Assembly: GCF_000875975.1 (NCBI RefSeq) | Contig: NZ_BAWW01000057.1 | Location: 1 to 64,000, forward strand | Reading direction: 5' to 3' | DNA length: 64,000 nt | Source: Parachlamydia acanthamoebae | GTDB taxonomy: Bacteria; Chlamydiota; Chlamydiia; Chlamydiales; Parachlamydiaceae | Shown here: positions 26,074 through 34,950 of the stretch, one piece after another | Numbering within the stretch: the stretch's first letter is position 1 | How the letters are laid out: every line of letters starts with the position of its first letter | Notes under the pieces: generated by a model | Database searches by the model: none | The model's input: the letters and a program-made list of their open reading frames with translations, nothing else | What the model was told of the DNA's origin: nothing | Position numbers and translations under genes: made by a program

Positions 26074-26509
26074 AGTTATGCAATGCTGAAGTCATGGCAA
26101 TTGCTCCTATTTGTTCTAAAAGGCTTAAGCGATCCCATGATTGTGCAATGTCGGCAATTTTTCCGTTAACAATATGAAAGATACTGATGCCTGTCACTTT
26201 AATATTTTTTCCTGTAGCAGGGATGTCTTGTAAATGACCCGAATGGGTGCCCTGAATTGTCCATCTCACCACAACCTTATCTTCGGCTGCAAAAATATCG
26301 TCGAGACGAGCTACTTTGTTCGGAAAGGCGGTTCGATAAGTATTTTCTCTTTCTTTCATTGCTTCAATTCCCCCTCTAAAGTTCGGCATGGCGGGATCAA
26401 TTAAGCGCACATCGTTTGCAAAGAGTTGGTCACACAAGGCCGTATTGCCTTTTGTGTAAATTTCTTCATAAAGCTTCCGGACTAGAGAAATATTGGATTG
26501 ATGATTCAT
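26072..26509 (-). CDS. SnoaL-like (NTF2-fold) protein
   Basis: The protein has 145 residues. The N-terminal helix with L-V-R-K-L-Y-E-E-I-Y, then D-P-A-M-P-N-F-R-G, the strand V-V-V-R-W-T-I-Q-G-T-H-S-G and I-S-I-F-H-I-V-N-G-K-I fit the SnoaL-like ester-cyclase/NTF2 fold. Members bind or modify small hydrophobic molecules; most are uncharacterised. There is no signal peptide. It is a single gene convergent with the acyl-CoA dehydrogenase. Confidence 0.8.
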   Translation of the reverse strand: MNHQSNISLVRKLYEEIYTKGNTALCDQLFANDVRLIDPAMPNFRGGIEAMKERENTYRTAFPNKVARLDDIFAAEDKVVVRWTIQGTHSGHLQDIPATGKNIKVTGISIFHIVNGKIADIAQSWDRLSLLEQIGAIAMTSALHN

Positions 26510-26693
26510 CGAATAGATTCCTGTTTAAAAAATAATTTTAATGATTTATTTCTGCTTAAGGGAACTTTACTTTTTTGTCAAATGGTAGAATTGTGCTTTT
26601 CAAAGATCCGGCCGGTAATTATAATCTTACCTTAATTATCTCTTGCCAAAGAGATTAATCCAATGCATGAATTTCAAAAAAAAGAGTTTCTCT

Positions 26694-28241
26694 ATGTCAG
26701 AAGTCAAAGTTTCTAGCAAAATGGACAAATTGGTCGCTTTATGTAAGCGAAGAGGATTTATTTTTCAATCTTCTGAAATTTACGGAGGGATTAATGGATT
26801 TTGGGATTACGGTCCATTAGGTGTCGAGCTAAAACGCAATCTCAAAGAAGCTTGGTGGTACGACAACGTATTGTGTCCTGATATGGGGATTGATGGAAAG
26901 TTTGTCGAGATGGTTGGATTAGACTCCTCAATTATCATGAATCCTAAGGCGTGGATTGCCTCAGGACACGTTGGTGGGTTTAGCGATCCGATGGTGGATT
27001 GCCGTGAAACAAAGAATCGCTATCGTGCAGACCATCTTAAATGTGCAGAATTGGTTGTGGTAGACCAAACTGAAAGACATTCTCTAGGCTGGTTAGCGGT
27101 TGTGGATGCTGAAGATGTCGAAAATGTCTGGAAGAAACGCGCAGAGAAAATTCTAAAAAAAGACAAAAGAGAATGGATTCCTCCCACAGAGCTTTTTCCC
27201 TATACAGAGCTGCCAAGTGATATCCAAAGAATCATGATTGGTCCCGATACCGATCAACCAGGGACATTGACAGAACCTCGTCTATTTAATCTGATGTTTA
27301 AAACAATGATTGGTGCAATTGAAGACCCCTCTGCTATTGCTTATTTGCGTCCAGAGACTGCACAAGGTATCTTTGTTAATTTCCGCAACGTTTTAGATAC
27401 TTCGCGCGTTAAAATGCCGTTTGGTATCGCTCAGATTGGGAAAGCATTTCGCAACGAGGTGACACCCCGCAATTTCACATTTCGTTCACGTGAATTTGAG
27501 CAGATGGAAATCGAATTTTTTGTTCCACCCAAAGACGCGGCTGATTGGTACCAATACTGGAGAAAGAAACGGTATGAGTGGTGGCAGTCCATTGGGATTT
27601 CCTCTGAAAATCTGCGGTTACGAGCACAAACTCTCGAAGAGCTGGCTCACTATGCGAAAGAAGGGGCAGGAAGTAGCGATATCGAATATAAGTTTCCTTT
27701 TACGGATCCCGATTTTGGGGAATTAGAAGGAATTGCGCACCGTACAGATTATGATTTAAGACAGCATGCAGAACATTCAGGTCAAGGCGATCGCCTCAAG
27801 TATTATGACCAAGAGAAGAATGAGCGTTATTTCCCTCATGTGATTGAGCCTTCTGCAGGAGCTGATCGCGGAGCGTTGGCACTGCTTTGTGAAGCCTATC
27901 ATGACGATCCAAATCGACCAAGTGGGGTGGTGATGAAATTTCATCCAAGAATGGCACCGATCAAAGCCGCTATTTTCCCATTAGTTGACAAAGATGGAAT
28001 GCCTGAAATTGCTAGACAATTATTTACAGATTTGCGCAAAAAATGGCCTATCCAGCTCGATGTGAAGCAAAATATTGGAAAGCGGTATGCGCGTATGGAC
28101 GAAGTGGGAACACCTTACTGCTTTACTGTAGACACGCAGACCCTGCAAGACCAAACTGTAACAGTGCGTTATCGGGATACACTTCAGCAAGAAAGAATTG
28201 GCTTAGATCAAGTGAAACAATTTCTCACAGATCATATTTAA
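26694..28241 (+). CDS. glyS: glycyl-tRNA synthetase, homodimeric (alpha2) type
   Basis: From the ATG at 26694 the protein has 515 residues; an upstream ATG at 26667 in the same frame is an alternative with no better ribosome site. Class II motifs are clear: G-F-W-D-Y-G-P-L-G-V-E-L-K near the N-terminus, R-P-E-T-A-Q-G-I-F and F-R-N-E-V-T-P-R in the core, and S-A-G-A-D-R-G near motif 3. A C-terminal anticodon-binding domain follows. This is the alpha2 form found in eukaryotes, archaea and Gram-positive bacteria. Chlamydiaceae, as far as I know, use a long fused alpha-beta form, so this lineage seems to have a different enzyme. It charges tRNA-Gly. Confidence 0.92.
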   Translation: MSEVKVSSKMDKLVALCKRRGFIFQSSEIYGGINGFWDYGPLGVELKRNLKEAWWYDNVLCPDMGIDGKFVEMVGLDSSIIMNPKAWIASGHVGGFSDPMVDCRETKNRYRADHLKCAELVVVDQTERHSLGWLAVVDAEDVENVWKKRAEKILKKDKREWIPPTELFPYTELPSDIQRIMIGPDTDQPGTLTEPRLFNLMFKTMIGAIEDPSAIAYLRPETAQGIFVNFRNVLDTSRVKMPFGIAQIGKAFRNEVTPRNFTFRSREFEQMEIEFFVPPKDAADWYQYWRKKRYEWWQSIGISSENLRLRAQTLEELAHYAKEGAGSSDIEYKFPFTDPDFGELEGIAHRTDYDLRQHAEHSGQGDRLKYYDQEKNERYFPHVIEPSAGADRGALALLCEAYHDDPNRPSGVVMKFHPRMAPIKAAIFPLVDKDGMPEIARQLFTDLRKKWPIQLDVKQNIGKRYARMDEVGTPYCFTVDTQTLQDQTVTVRYRDTLQQERIGLDQVKQFLTDHI

Positions 28242-28250
28242 GTTCAAAAA

Positions 28251-28275
28251 AGCAGGTTGCGCAATGCAACCTGCT
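28251..28275 (-). terminator. intrinsic terminator
   Basis: A 10-bp stem (AGCAGGTTGC / GCAACCTGCT) with a 5-base loop is followed on the minus strand by six T. It ends the corA/HIT operon and may also stop glyS transcripts from the other side. Confidence 0.85.
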
Positions 28276-28279
28276 GACG

Positions 28280-29194
28280 TTATGCCACAAAATGGGGCTT
28301 ATAAAGATCAATTCGCTTTTTCAGTTCGGGTTTAGATAACGCTGAAGGAAGAAGAAGTCTTAAAAAAGCTCGGATTCTCTCCCACCTATTTTTCGGAAAT
28401 TGGATGCCGATAATGTGACTGTGTTTATGTGGGACACTCTGGAGCTTTTTCCCATTCCTCTCTAAATATAGACAATCTTTGAACTTTTCTTTTTCAAAAA
28501 TTTGCATCGTTTTTTGCACAAGCTCGAGCATGTGGATACGTCTTTTTAACGGCACTTTTGAGCCATCCACGTGACCACTTTCGGCTGAAGGAATAATTAA
28601 AATATGCGGATCTTTTTTTAATCTTCCTTTGGGGCGATTATCATGTAAAATCTCGTAGTTCTCTCCTTCTTTAGAAACGGTCGCGATGCGTTGCTTGCTC
28701 AAGACAACATCCTTACAAAAAGGATCTGCGGGCTTTTTGAGTGGCTTTTCTAAAGTCGGCAGGCTTTCAATGTCACTCTCGAAATCCATATTCTTAAAAG
28801 CGGTTCGATAAAACTGACTGATTTGATCGATTTGATTTTGTTTTAATATTGAGCTTCCAAAAATAGCGTGGTATGCCCCTTGAACCTTTTCGTACCAATT
28901 ACAACGGGGGTAGGGGACAAATGTGATCGCGCGTTGTCTTCCAAAAATCAACGAGTTCGAAATATGCTCTTTTTCGTGTATTTGTAAAATTTTTTGTGTA
29001 ATCGCAGCAAGATTAGTTAAATCCTCTTTACTCCATTCTGTAAAAACAAGGTAATTGGCGTGAGAAACGGTTAAAGTGCCGACTTTGCCTCGATAGCCGC
29101 CTATAGGTTTTGATTCAATCGCAATTTTTAAATGATTATATTGATAAATGAGATTCATGTTTGACCAATGTATGAATAAATGTGTTAAATCCAT
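28280..29194 (-). CDS. HIT-like protein with two half-domains
   Basis: The protein has 304 residues. The C-terminal half has H-I-L-I-I-P and, later, the histidine triad V-P-H-K-H-S-H-I-I (near 259-267), the nucleotide-hydrolase or transferase centre of the HIT superfamily. The N-terminal half repeats the same order of helix and strands: I-L-Q-I-H-E-K-E against M-Q-I-F-E-K-E, and C-N-W-Y-E-K-V against K-N-R-W-E-R-I. It has lost the histidines, so the protein is an internal duplication with one active half, as in GalT and Ap4A phosphorylase. Its substrate is unknown. The first ATG overlaps the corA stop by 10 bases; a later Met (29158) is possible. It is probably cotranscribed with corA. Confidence 0.72.
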   Translation of the reverse strand: MDLTHLFIHWSNMNLIYQYNHLKIAIESKPIGGYRGKVGTLTVSHANYLVFTEWSKEDLTNLAAITQKILQIHEKEHISNSLIFGRQRAITFVPYPRCNWYEKVQGAYHAIFGSSILKQNQIDQISQFYRTAFKNMDFESDIESLPTLEKPLKKPADPFCKDVVLSKQRIATVSKEGENYEILHDNRPKGRLKKDPHILIIPSAESGHVDGSKVPLKRRIHMLELVQKTMQIFEKEKFKDCLYLERNGKKLQSVPHKHSHIIGIQFPKNRWERIRAFLRLLLPSALSKPELKKRIDLYKPHFVA

Positions 29195-30246
29195 TTTTTT
29201 CGTCTAAAGTAGACCATCATGCCACAGGCAAGGCAAGCCATGACGAATAGGGTGAGCGGATAGCTCCATTTCCACTCGAGTTCTGGCATATGCTTAAAAT
29301 TCATTCCAAAAATACTGGCGATAAAGGTCAGAGGAACAAAAATGGTGGAAACAACAGTAAGAACTTTCATGATTTCATTCAACTTTTGACTTAAAGTTGA
29401 AATATAAATTTCAAGCATACTGGAGGCGATATCTCGAAAGCTTTCAATAGTATCTATTGTTTGGATGGTATGATCATAGACGTCATGTAGATAAAGTTTT
29501 GTACTTTCAGAGACAAGGGGTGTCTCGCTTTTGCGAAATTGATTAATGACCTCTCTTAAGGGCCAAATCGATTTGCGTAACATAATCATGTCTCGTTTGG
29601 ATTTTTGCAAACGTGTTATGGTGACTGTTTTTGAGGCTTTTATAACCTCTTCTTCAAGCTTGTCGAGCTTTTCATCTATCTTTTCTAAGATTAAAAAGTA
29701 GTTATCGACAATGCAGTCGATCAGGGCATAGCATAAGTAGTCGATCCCCAGTGTGCGGATACGGCTAGATTCTTTTCTAAGGCGCTGTCGAACGGGATCA
29801 AAAACATCTTGGTCTGCTTCTACAAACGAAAGCAAAAAATTCGGACCTAACACTAAGCTTACTTGCTCATCTTCGATGGAGTCTGTTGTTTCCTGGTAAC
29901 GAAGCATCCGGATCACAATAAATAAAAAATCTTTGTAGTCATCTAGTTTAGATCTTTGTCCTGATATTAAAATATCTTCTTGTGCAAGAGGGTGAATATG
30001 AAAATGTTCTCCCAAAAAACTGATGGCATGCGTATCGTGGCTGTTTTGCACATGGATCCAATTGGATAGATCTTGATTTAATTGTTGAACACTCGCTTCT
30101 GGTGAAAGATTTTGGTGTTCTTCAAAAGTATGGCTATCATATTGAATGAGAGAGATACAAGCTGTAGAGGGTGTACTATCGGTATTTACCAAAGCGCCAG
30201 GCGGAAGGCCAGCTCTTTTTGCACTTTTCTTGAGGGTCTTGAACAT
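29185..30246 (-). CDS. corA: CorA magnesium/cobalt transporter
   Basis: The protein has 353 residues, the usual size. A long cytosolic N-terminal domain ends in a charged helix. Two membrane segments follow at the C-terminus, the first ending in the invariant G-M-N motif (F-G-M-N-F). It forms pentameric Mg2+ channels in the inner membrane. The C-terminal tail is basic (R-R-K-K-W-I). The gene overlaps the HIT-like gene behind it. Confidence 0.95.
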   Translation of the reverse strand: MFKTLKKSAKRAGLPPGALVNTDSTPSTACISLIQYDSHTFEEHQNLSPEASVQQLNQDLSNWIHVQNSHDTHAISFLGEHFHIHPLAQEDILISGQRSKLDDYKDFLFIVIRMLRYQETTDSIEDEQVSLVLGPNFLLSFVEADQDVFDPVRQRLRKESSRIRTLGIDYLCYALIDCIVDNYFLILEKIDEKLDKLEEEVIKASKTVTITRLQKSKRDMIMLRKSIWPLREVINQFRKSETPLVSESTKLYLHDVYDHTIQTIDTIESFRDIASSMLEIYISTLSQKLNEIMKVLTVVSTIFVPLTFIASIFGMNFKHMPELEWKWSYPLTLFVMACLACGMMVYFRRKKWI

Positions 30247-30380
30247 GAATTTTGTCCTAATTGACTGTTTATTTTAATTTATAATGTTTATTGTTTTTTT
30301 GAATATGCTAGAAAGTTTGGGTTTACAGAAACTCGCATATCATGTATTCAATAAGCAGTTTTTTGCAGAGAGATCACACG

Positions 30381-31055
30381 ATGTTGACAATTCTTAATCT
30401 TTTTGGACGTTCTCCTTTTGCTCTATTAGAATCTCATATGGGCAAGGTGGCTTCCTGTGTTTATTTATTGAAAGATTTATTTCAAGCGATCAAAGACCGC
30501 GATTATCAGGCGGTAGAACAAATTGCCGAGAGAACCTGCGAATTTGAGCATCAGGCAGATATTGCAAAAAATGACATACGAAATCATCTTCCTAAAAGTC
30601 TTTTTTTGCCCATTGACAGAGGAAATCTTCTGCAAATTTTAACGATACAAGATAGCATAGCGGATAAAGCTGAAGATATTGCTGTGTTAGCCACTTTAAA
30701 AGAGATTACTTTTCTGGCTCCTTTGGAAAATCATTTTCAAGAGTTTTTGGATAAAAATTTAGAAACTTTTGAGGGTGCCCGTCATATTATTCAAGAACTT
30801 CACGAATTATTAGAATCCTCTTTCGGCGGAATAGAGGCTGAAAAAGTACGCAGGATGGTCGATGAAGTTTCTTTCAAAGAACATGAGGCAGATCTTATTC
30901 AAAGAAAGCTCCTTAAAGGATTGTTTCAAATGGATCAAGAGATTTCCTATGGAACATTCTATCTTTGGCAACGTATTTTCTACTCTTTAGGAGAAATTGC
31001 CAACTTGTCTGAAAATCTAGCTCATCGAGTTAGGACAACTTTGGAATTAAAATAA
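30381..31055 (+). CDS. DUF47/PhoU-like protein
   Basis: The protein has 224 residues from the ATG at 30381 (AGAGAG upstream); the frame is open from 30342, but the extra 13 residues do not match the family start. It is all-helical with repeated acidic and His residues (C-E-F-E-H-Q-A-D-I-A near 54-63 and F-K-E-H-E-A-D-L near the C-terminus) that bind metal in PhoU-like bundles. Its stop overlaps the PiT permease start as TAATG, the usual pairing for this family. It is thought to regulate or assist the PiT phosphate carrier. Confidence 0.88.
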   Translation: MLTILNLFGRSPFALLESHMGKVASCVYLLKDLFQAIKDRDYQAVEQIAERTCEFEHQADIAKNDIRNHLPKSLFLPIDRGNLLQILTIQDSIADKAEDIAVLATLKEITFLAPLENHFQEFLDKNLETFEGARHIIQELHELLESSFGGIEAEKVRRMVDEVSFKEHEADLIQRKLLKGLFQMDQEISYGTFYLWQRIFYSLGEIANLSENLAHRVRTTLELK

Positions 31056-32467
31056 TGTCAATTGAAATTATCTTGTTAATTCTAGTCCTTGTGGCTGGTT
31101 TTTACATGTCTTGGAATATTGGGGCAAATGATGTTGCCAATGCTATGGGGACTTCTGTAGGATCAGGCGCTTTAACTTTAAAACAAGCTGTGATTATTGC
31201 TGCTGTTTTGGAGTTTTCAGGGGCTTTCTTTTTTGGATCCCATGTATCGTCCACGATTCAAACAGGGATTGTGGATCCGGAAATTTTCGCGCATGATTCC
31301 CGTATATTAGTCTATGGGATGCTTTCTTCCTTGATTGCAGCGGGAGCCTGGTTACAAGTGGCTTCTTATTTTGGATGGCCGGTCTCTACCACCCACTCCA
31401 TTATTGGGGCTTTGATTGGATTCGGTGTTGTTGTAGGGGGGATCGAAGCTGTTTATTGGTCGAATGTTTTTTCAATTGTTTCGAGCTGGATTGTATCACC
31501 TCTGCTAGGTGGATTAATCTCTTATGGTGTTTTTAGTTTGCTTCGCAAACAGATTTTTTATTCCTCTTGCCCATTGAAGGCCGCTAAAAAGTGGACGCCG
31601 CTACTGGTTTTTCTTCTCATTTTGATCCTCTTTTTGATCATGATTCCTTCAGGATTGAAAAATTTAAATCTCTCTCCTCTGCAGGGCCTTTTTATGAGCT
31701 TGGTTGCGGGGGGAATTGGAGCATTCATCAGTTGGTTATGTCTTAAGCGCTTATTTCCTACCGAAGTGCAGATCCGGTCGGTTGCTCAAATCAACCTTGA
31801 GCAAATAAAAGAAATGGAAAAAGCCAAAAAATGCCTGGAGCGTGTGCAGTCTGCATCTTGTGGAGAATTACAATTTCATTTAGAGAATGTCGTTGAAGAA
31901 ATCGATGGGATGATTCACAAACAAAGTGAGCCACATGATGATGCGCATTCCGAATATAGTGGTGTGGAAAAAATTTTTGGATATTTACAGATTATCAGCG
32001 CTTGCTTGATGGCTTTTGCCCATGGTGCGAATGATGTTGCGAATGCTATTGGTCCTTTATCCGCTTCCGCATCCATTTTGCTAACGGGAGAAATTCCTTT
32101 TGAAGCACCTGTGCCAGCTTGGGCTTTAGCTCTGGGTGGGGTTGGGATTGTGGCAGGATTAGCGACTTGGGGATGGCGTGTGATTGAGACAATTGGAAAA
32201 AAAATTACGGAACTCACTCCAACCCGAGGCTTTGCGGCCGAATTTGGTGCTGCAACGACAATTTTACTAGCATCGCGTTTAGGATTGCCTATTTCGACAA
32301 CACATACTCTAGTGGGGGCTGTCATAGGCGTTGGTCTTGCGCGCGGAATAGAAGCTTTAGATCTTGGAACAATGCGTGAGATTGTCATTTCGTGGGTCGT
32401 GACAGTTCCAGCCGGAGCTGCTGTGGCTGTGGCTGTATTTTATTTGATAGCAGGAATTTTTGGTTAA
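31055..32467 (+). CDS. pit: PiT-family inorganic phosphate permease
   Basis: The protein has 470 residues. The family's inverted repeat is visible: G-A-N-D-V-A-N-A-M-G-T near the N-terminus and G-A-N-D-V-A-N-A-I-G-P near residue 328, each followed by an S-T-T-H-[ST] motif. About ten membrane segments and a central cytosolic loop are present. It carries phosphate with H+ or Na+. Coupling to the upstream DUF47 gene is by a TAATG overlap. Confidence 0.94.
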   Translation: MSIEIILLILVLVAGFYMSWNIGANDVANAMGTSVGSGALTLKQAVIIAAVLEFSGAFFFGSHVSSTIQTGIVDPEIFAHDSRILVYGMLSSLIAAGAWLQVASYFGWPVSTTHSIIGALIGFGVVVGGIEAVYWSNVFSIVSSWIVSPLLGGLISYGVFSLLRKQIFYSSCPLKAAKKWTPLLVFLLILILFLIMIPSGLKNLNLSPLQGLFMSLVAGGIGAFISWLCLKRLFPTEVQIRSVAQINLEQIKEMEKAKKCLERVQSASCGELQFHLENVVEEIDGMIHKQSEPHDDAHSEYSGVEKIFGYLQIISACLMAFAHGANDVANAIGPLSASASILLTGEIPFEAPVPAWALALGGVGIVAGLATWGWRVIETIGKKITELTPTRGFAAEFGAATTILLASRLGLPISTTHTLVGAVIGVGLARGIEALDLGTMREIVISWVVTVPAGAAVAVAVFYLIAGIFG

Positions 32468-32483
32468 AATCGTACGAGGAATT

Positions 32484-33032
32484 GTGAACAAAAAAATTAT
32501 CCCTTTAATTTGTCTATGTTTGTGGCTGGCATCTCTTGGAATTGCGCATGAAACAAATACCTCTAAAGCTCTCCTGAAAGGGGAAGTTTCCATAAAGCCT
32601 GTTGCGACTGTTGACAATCCACCAGAACAAATGCGAGAGGGGCAAATTCAGGCCGGTATAGAAGTGGCTTTTAGTGTAAAAGTTAAGAACGAAGGAAACC
32701 AAGCGAGCCAACCGGGAACTCTGCAAGTCTACTATCGATTCCCTCCTTCTCTTCAACATCTATCATCTGCCTCTTTATTCGAAACAGAGGAGGTTTCTTT
32801 ACCAGTATTACAGCCAGGTGAAGAAAAGATGATCACATTTGATAAAAAACAAAGAATGCCTACATTATACGATTTTGTGAGAGATGATTGGGGAAAACGC
32901 GAATATCAAGCTATTGCTAGAGTGGCAGGGCAAGATCAAGTTCTGCATGTGGTTGCATTGACATTTTCAGCTTATTATTACGAAATTCCGATATCAACCA
33001 AAATTGCGGCGGTTCCTGTTTTTAATCACTAA
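32484..33032 (+). CDS. exported protein with Ig-like/CARDB-type fold
   Basis: I place the start at the GTG at 32484 (182 residues), with GAGGA 4 bases upstream; the earlier TTG at 32460 lies inside the permease end without a ribosome site. A signal peptide runs to about residue 20 (G-I-A-H). The mature part is beta-rich. V-A-F-S-V-K-V-K-N-E-G-N near residue 60 and L-Q-P-G-E-E-K near 105 recall the beta-sandwich repeats that bind at cell surfaces. The function is unknown. Its last 70 codons are duplicated, in broken form, at 33704-33911. Confidence 0.75.
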   Translation: MNKKIIPLICLCLWLASLGIAHETNTSKALLKGEVSIKPVATVDNPPEQMREGQIQAGIEVAFSVKVKNEGNQASQPGTLQVYYRFPPSLQHLSSASLFETEEVSLPVLQPGEEKMITFDKKQRMPTLYDFVRDDWGKREYQAIARVAGQDQVLHVVALTFSAYYYEIPISTKIAAVPVFNH

Positions 33033-33046
33033 ATCGTTGGTGCATA

Positions 33047-33693
33047 ATGCCCCTGTTCCTTCACCCTGTTTTGCAGTCTTCTTTAACGAGAGTGTTGCTA
33101 TTAAGAATGGTATAGGGGCGCAAATTTGCTAAAGAGAGCTGCGGACAAATTTGTAAGTGAAGTTTTTGTTAGGTTCAGAATAGGTGTAATTGTCCTGATT
33201 GGAAGAGGGGAATCACTTATCAAGGAGATAAATATCATAGCCATCAACATGATTGGCATTTTTTCTGATGAAATGCTTGAAAGAGGAGAGCTTGAAGCTT
33301 GCTTTTTCAAAGGAGTTGTGGTTTCTGTTTATGCTTTGGCTAGAACTGTAAGAGCCTTTATGCTCATCATGCGGATTGGAGGAAAGGCGATGTACAATTT
33401 CATGAGATTTCTTCCCAGGATCCGGCTAGATTTAAGATTTTCTCGAAAAAGTACGTAGAGCCAGGATTGAAGAATACCTAGCACAGAAAAAATTGGCGTG
33501 TGGGATCTCCAGACGGCAAAGGCCAAAAAACATGTGCACATTTTACCCCACATCTAAATAAGATCTACCCTATGCGGCTTTCTGACGAAAAGTGTTCCAT
33601 TTTAAGAAAAGCTTCTGTTCATTCTGGATGCATCTAGTCAATTTGCGCACATTAAATTTGAAACAAAGGCGCAGGCATTGCTCGCTCTGTAAT
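33047..33693 (+). pseudogene. decayed copy of the gene at 33926-34627
   Basis: It aligns with 33926-34627 at an offset of 879 bases from the shared ATG onward. Several stops (the first at codon 23) and frameshifts break it. An open piece at 33126-33458 keeps F-R-I-G-V-I-V-L-I-G and E-L-E-A-C-F-F-K-G-V-V-V-S-V. Its last residues differ from those of the intact copy. It is one unit of a tandem duplication. Confidence 0.85.
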
Positions 33694-33703
33694 CTTGTAA
33701 AAA

Positions 33704-33911
33704 AAAGATGATTGCATTTGATAAAAAACAAAGAATGCCTACATTATGCGATTTTGTGAGAGGTTGATTGGAAAAAGCGTCGGTACCGAGCTGTTGCGAG
33801 ATTGGCTGAGTGGATCAAATTCTGCACAGGATTGCTATGGCATTTTCAGCTTATTATGACGAAATTCCGATATCAACCAAAATTGCGGTGATTCCTGTTT
33901 TTAATCATTAA
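33704..33911 (+). pseudogene. broken duplicate of the 3' end of the exported-protein gene
   Basis: It matches 32824-33032 at an offset of about 880 bases. The end (A-Y-Y-D-E-I-P-I-S-T-K) is kept, but an extra base near 33766 makes a stop and the frame shifts again further on. No start is present. It marks the second unit of the duplication. Confidence 0.85.
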
Positions 33912-33925
33912 ATTGGTTGTGCATA

Positions 33926-34627
33926 ATGCCTTTGTACCTTCAACCTTTTTTGCAGCCTTCTTTAACGCGAACGTTGCTACTAGGAATGGTAGAGGGGCAC
34001 GAATTCGCTAAAAAAGAGCAGCAGACAAATTTCGTAAGTGAAGTTTTTATTCGATTCAGAATAGGTGTGATTGTCCTGATTGGAAGTGGTGAATCACTTA
34101 TCAGTGGGATAAATGTGATTGCCATCAACATTATCGGCATTTTTTCTGATGAAATGCATGAAAGGGGAGAGCTGGAAGCTTGCTTTTTCAAAGGGGTTGT
34201 GGTTTCTGTTTTAATTTCTGTTTATGCTTTGGCTGGAACTGAGAGAGCTCTTGCGCTCATCGTGCGGATTGAAGAGGAGGCTGATGCGCAATTTCATGAG
34301 ATTTCTTCCCAGGGGCTAGCTAGATTTGAAGAGTTTCTCGAAAAAGTACGTAGAACCAAGGTTGAAGAATACTTGGCAAACGGGAACAATCCTGTAGAGC
34401 TTTTTCCTGGCGTTTGGGACCACCAGACGGCAAAGGCTAAAAAAGCATTTGCACATTTTACCCAACATTTAAATAAGATCTATCCTATGCAGCTTTCTGA
34501 CGGAAAGTATGCGGTTCTAAGAGAAGCGAGAAAGACGATTCAGTTCATTCTGGATGCTTCTAGTCAATTTGTGCTAGTAAAAGAAGATGTTGAGCAGCCT
34601 TTATTCACTCCCTTCGATTTTATTTAG
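33926..34627 (+). CDS. uncharacterised protein, intact copy of a duplicated gene
   Basis: From the ATG at 33926 the protein has 233 residues. An earlier TTG at 33917 is possible but less likely, and no good ribosome site is seen for either. A hydrophobic region at about 45-105 (F-R-I-G-V-I-V-L-I-G; I-N-V-I-A-I-N-I-I-G-I) could be membrane-embedded. The C-terminal half is helical and charged (E-E-F-L-E-K-V-R-R). I do not recognise the family. It is the surviving copy of a tandem duplication next to the phosphate-uptake genes. Whether it is expressed is open. Confidence 0.55.
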   Translation: MPLYLQPFLQPSLTRTLLLGMVEGHEFAKKEQQTNFVSEVFIRFRIGVIVLIGSGESLISGINVIAINIIGIFSDEMHERGELEACFFKGVVVSVLISVYALAGTERALALIVRIEEEADAQFHEISSQGLARFEEFLEKVRRTKVEEYLANGNNPVELFPGVWDHQTAKAKKAFAHFTQHLNKIYPMQLSDGKYAVLREARKTIQFILDASSQFVLVKEDVEQPLFTPFDFI

Positions 34628-34950
34628 TAATTCTATTGATTTTTTTATTTAGAGATTAAGATTTGGTTGTCTTTATCAGATTTTTTTTGTTTAATGCTAC
34701 CTTGTGGTTTTCTGGTAAATAAATTAATTTAAACTTCCGTTAAAAATTTCATCTATAACTAGGAATAAACTTTTTCTTGTTATTCTTTGAGAAAAGAGGA
34801 TGATTTTTTATCACGAAATGAATTCTGTAGACGATGTTTAAGCTCATCACGTGTATAGTAGATGTTTGCCTTAGGGATTGCAAATAACTATTCGATTTTT
34901 ACGATTTTTATTAATTTCAAATCAATGACATGTCTTAGTTAAGAGGGATT
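34628..34950. other. intergenic region, nothing recognised
   Basis: This is about 320 bases, very AT-rich, with T-runs after the stop at 34627 but no clear stem. It should hold the promoter of the proline-rich ankyrin gene; I see no distinct -35/-10 pair. Confidence 0.4.

Noticed and set aside
31915-32388. Long minus-strand open stretch inside the PiT gene
   Set aside because: It lies wholly in the strong PiT reading frame and has the Pro/Ser/Ala-rich look of a shadow frame.
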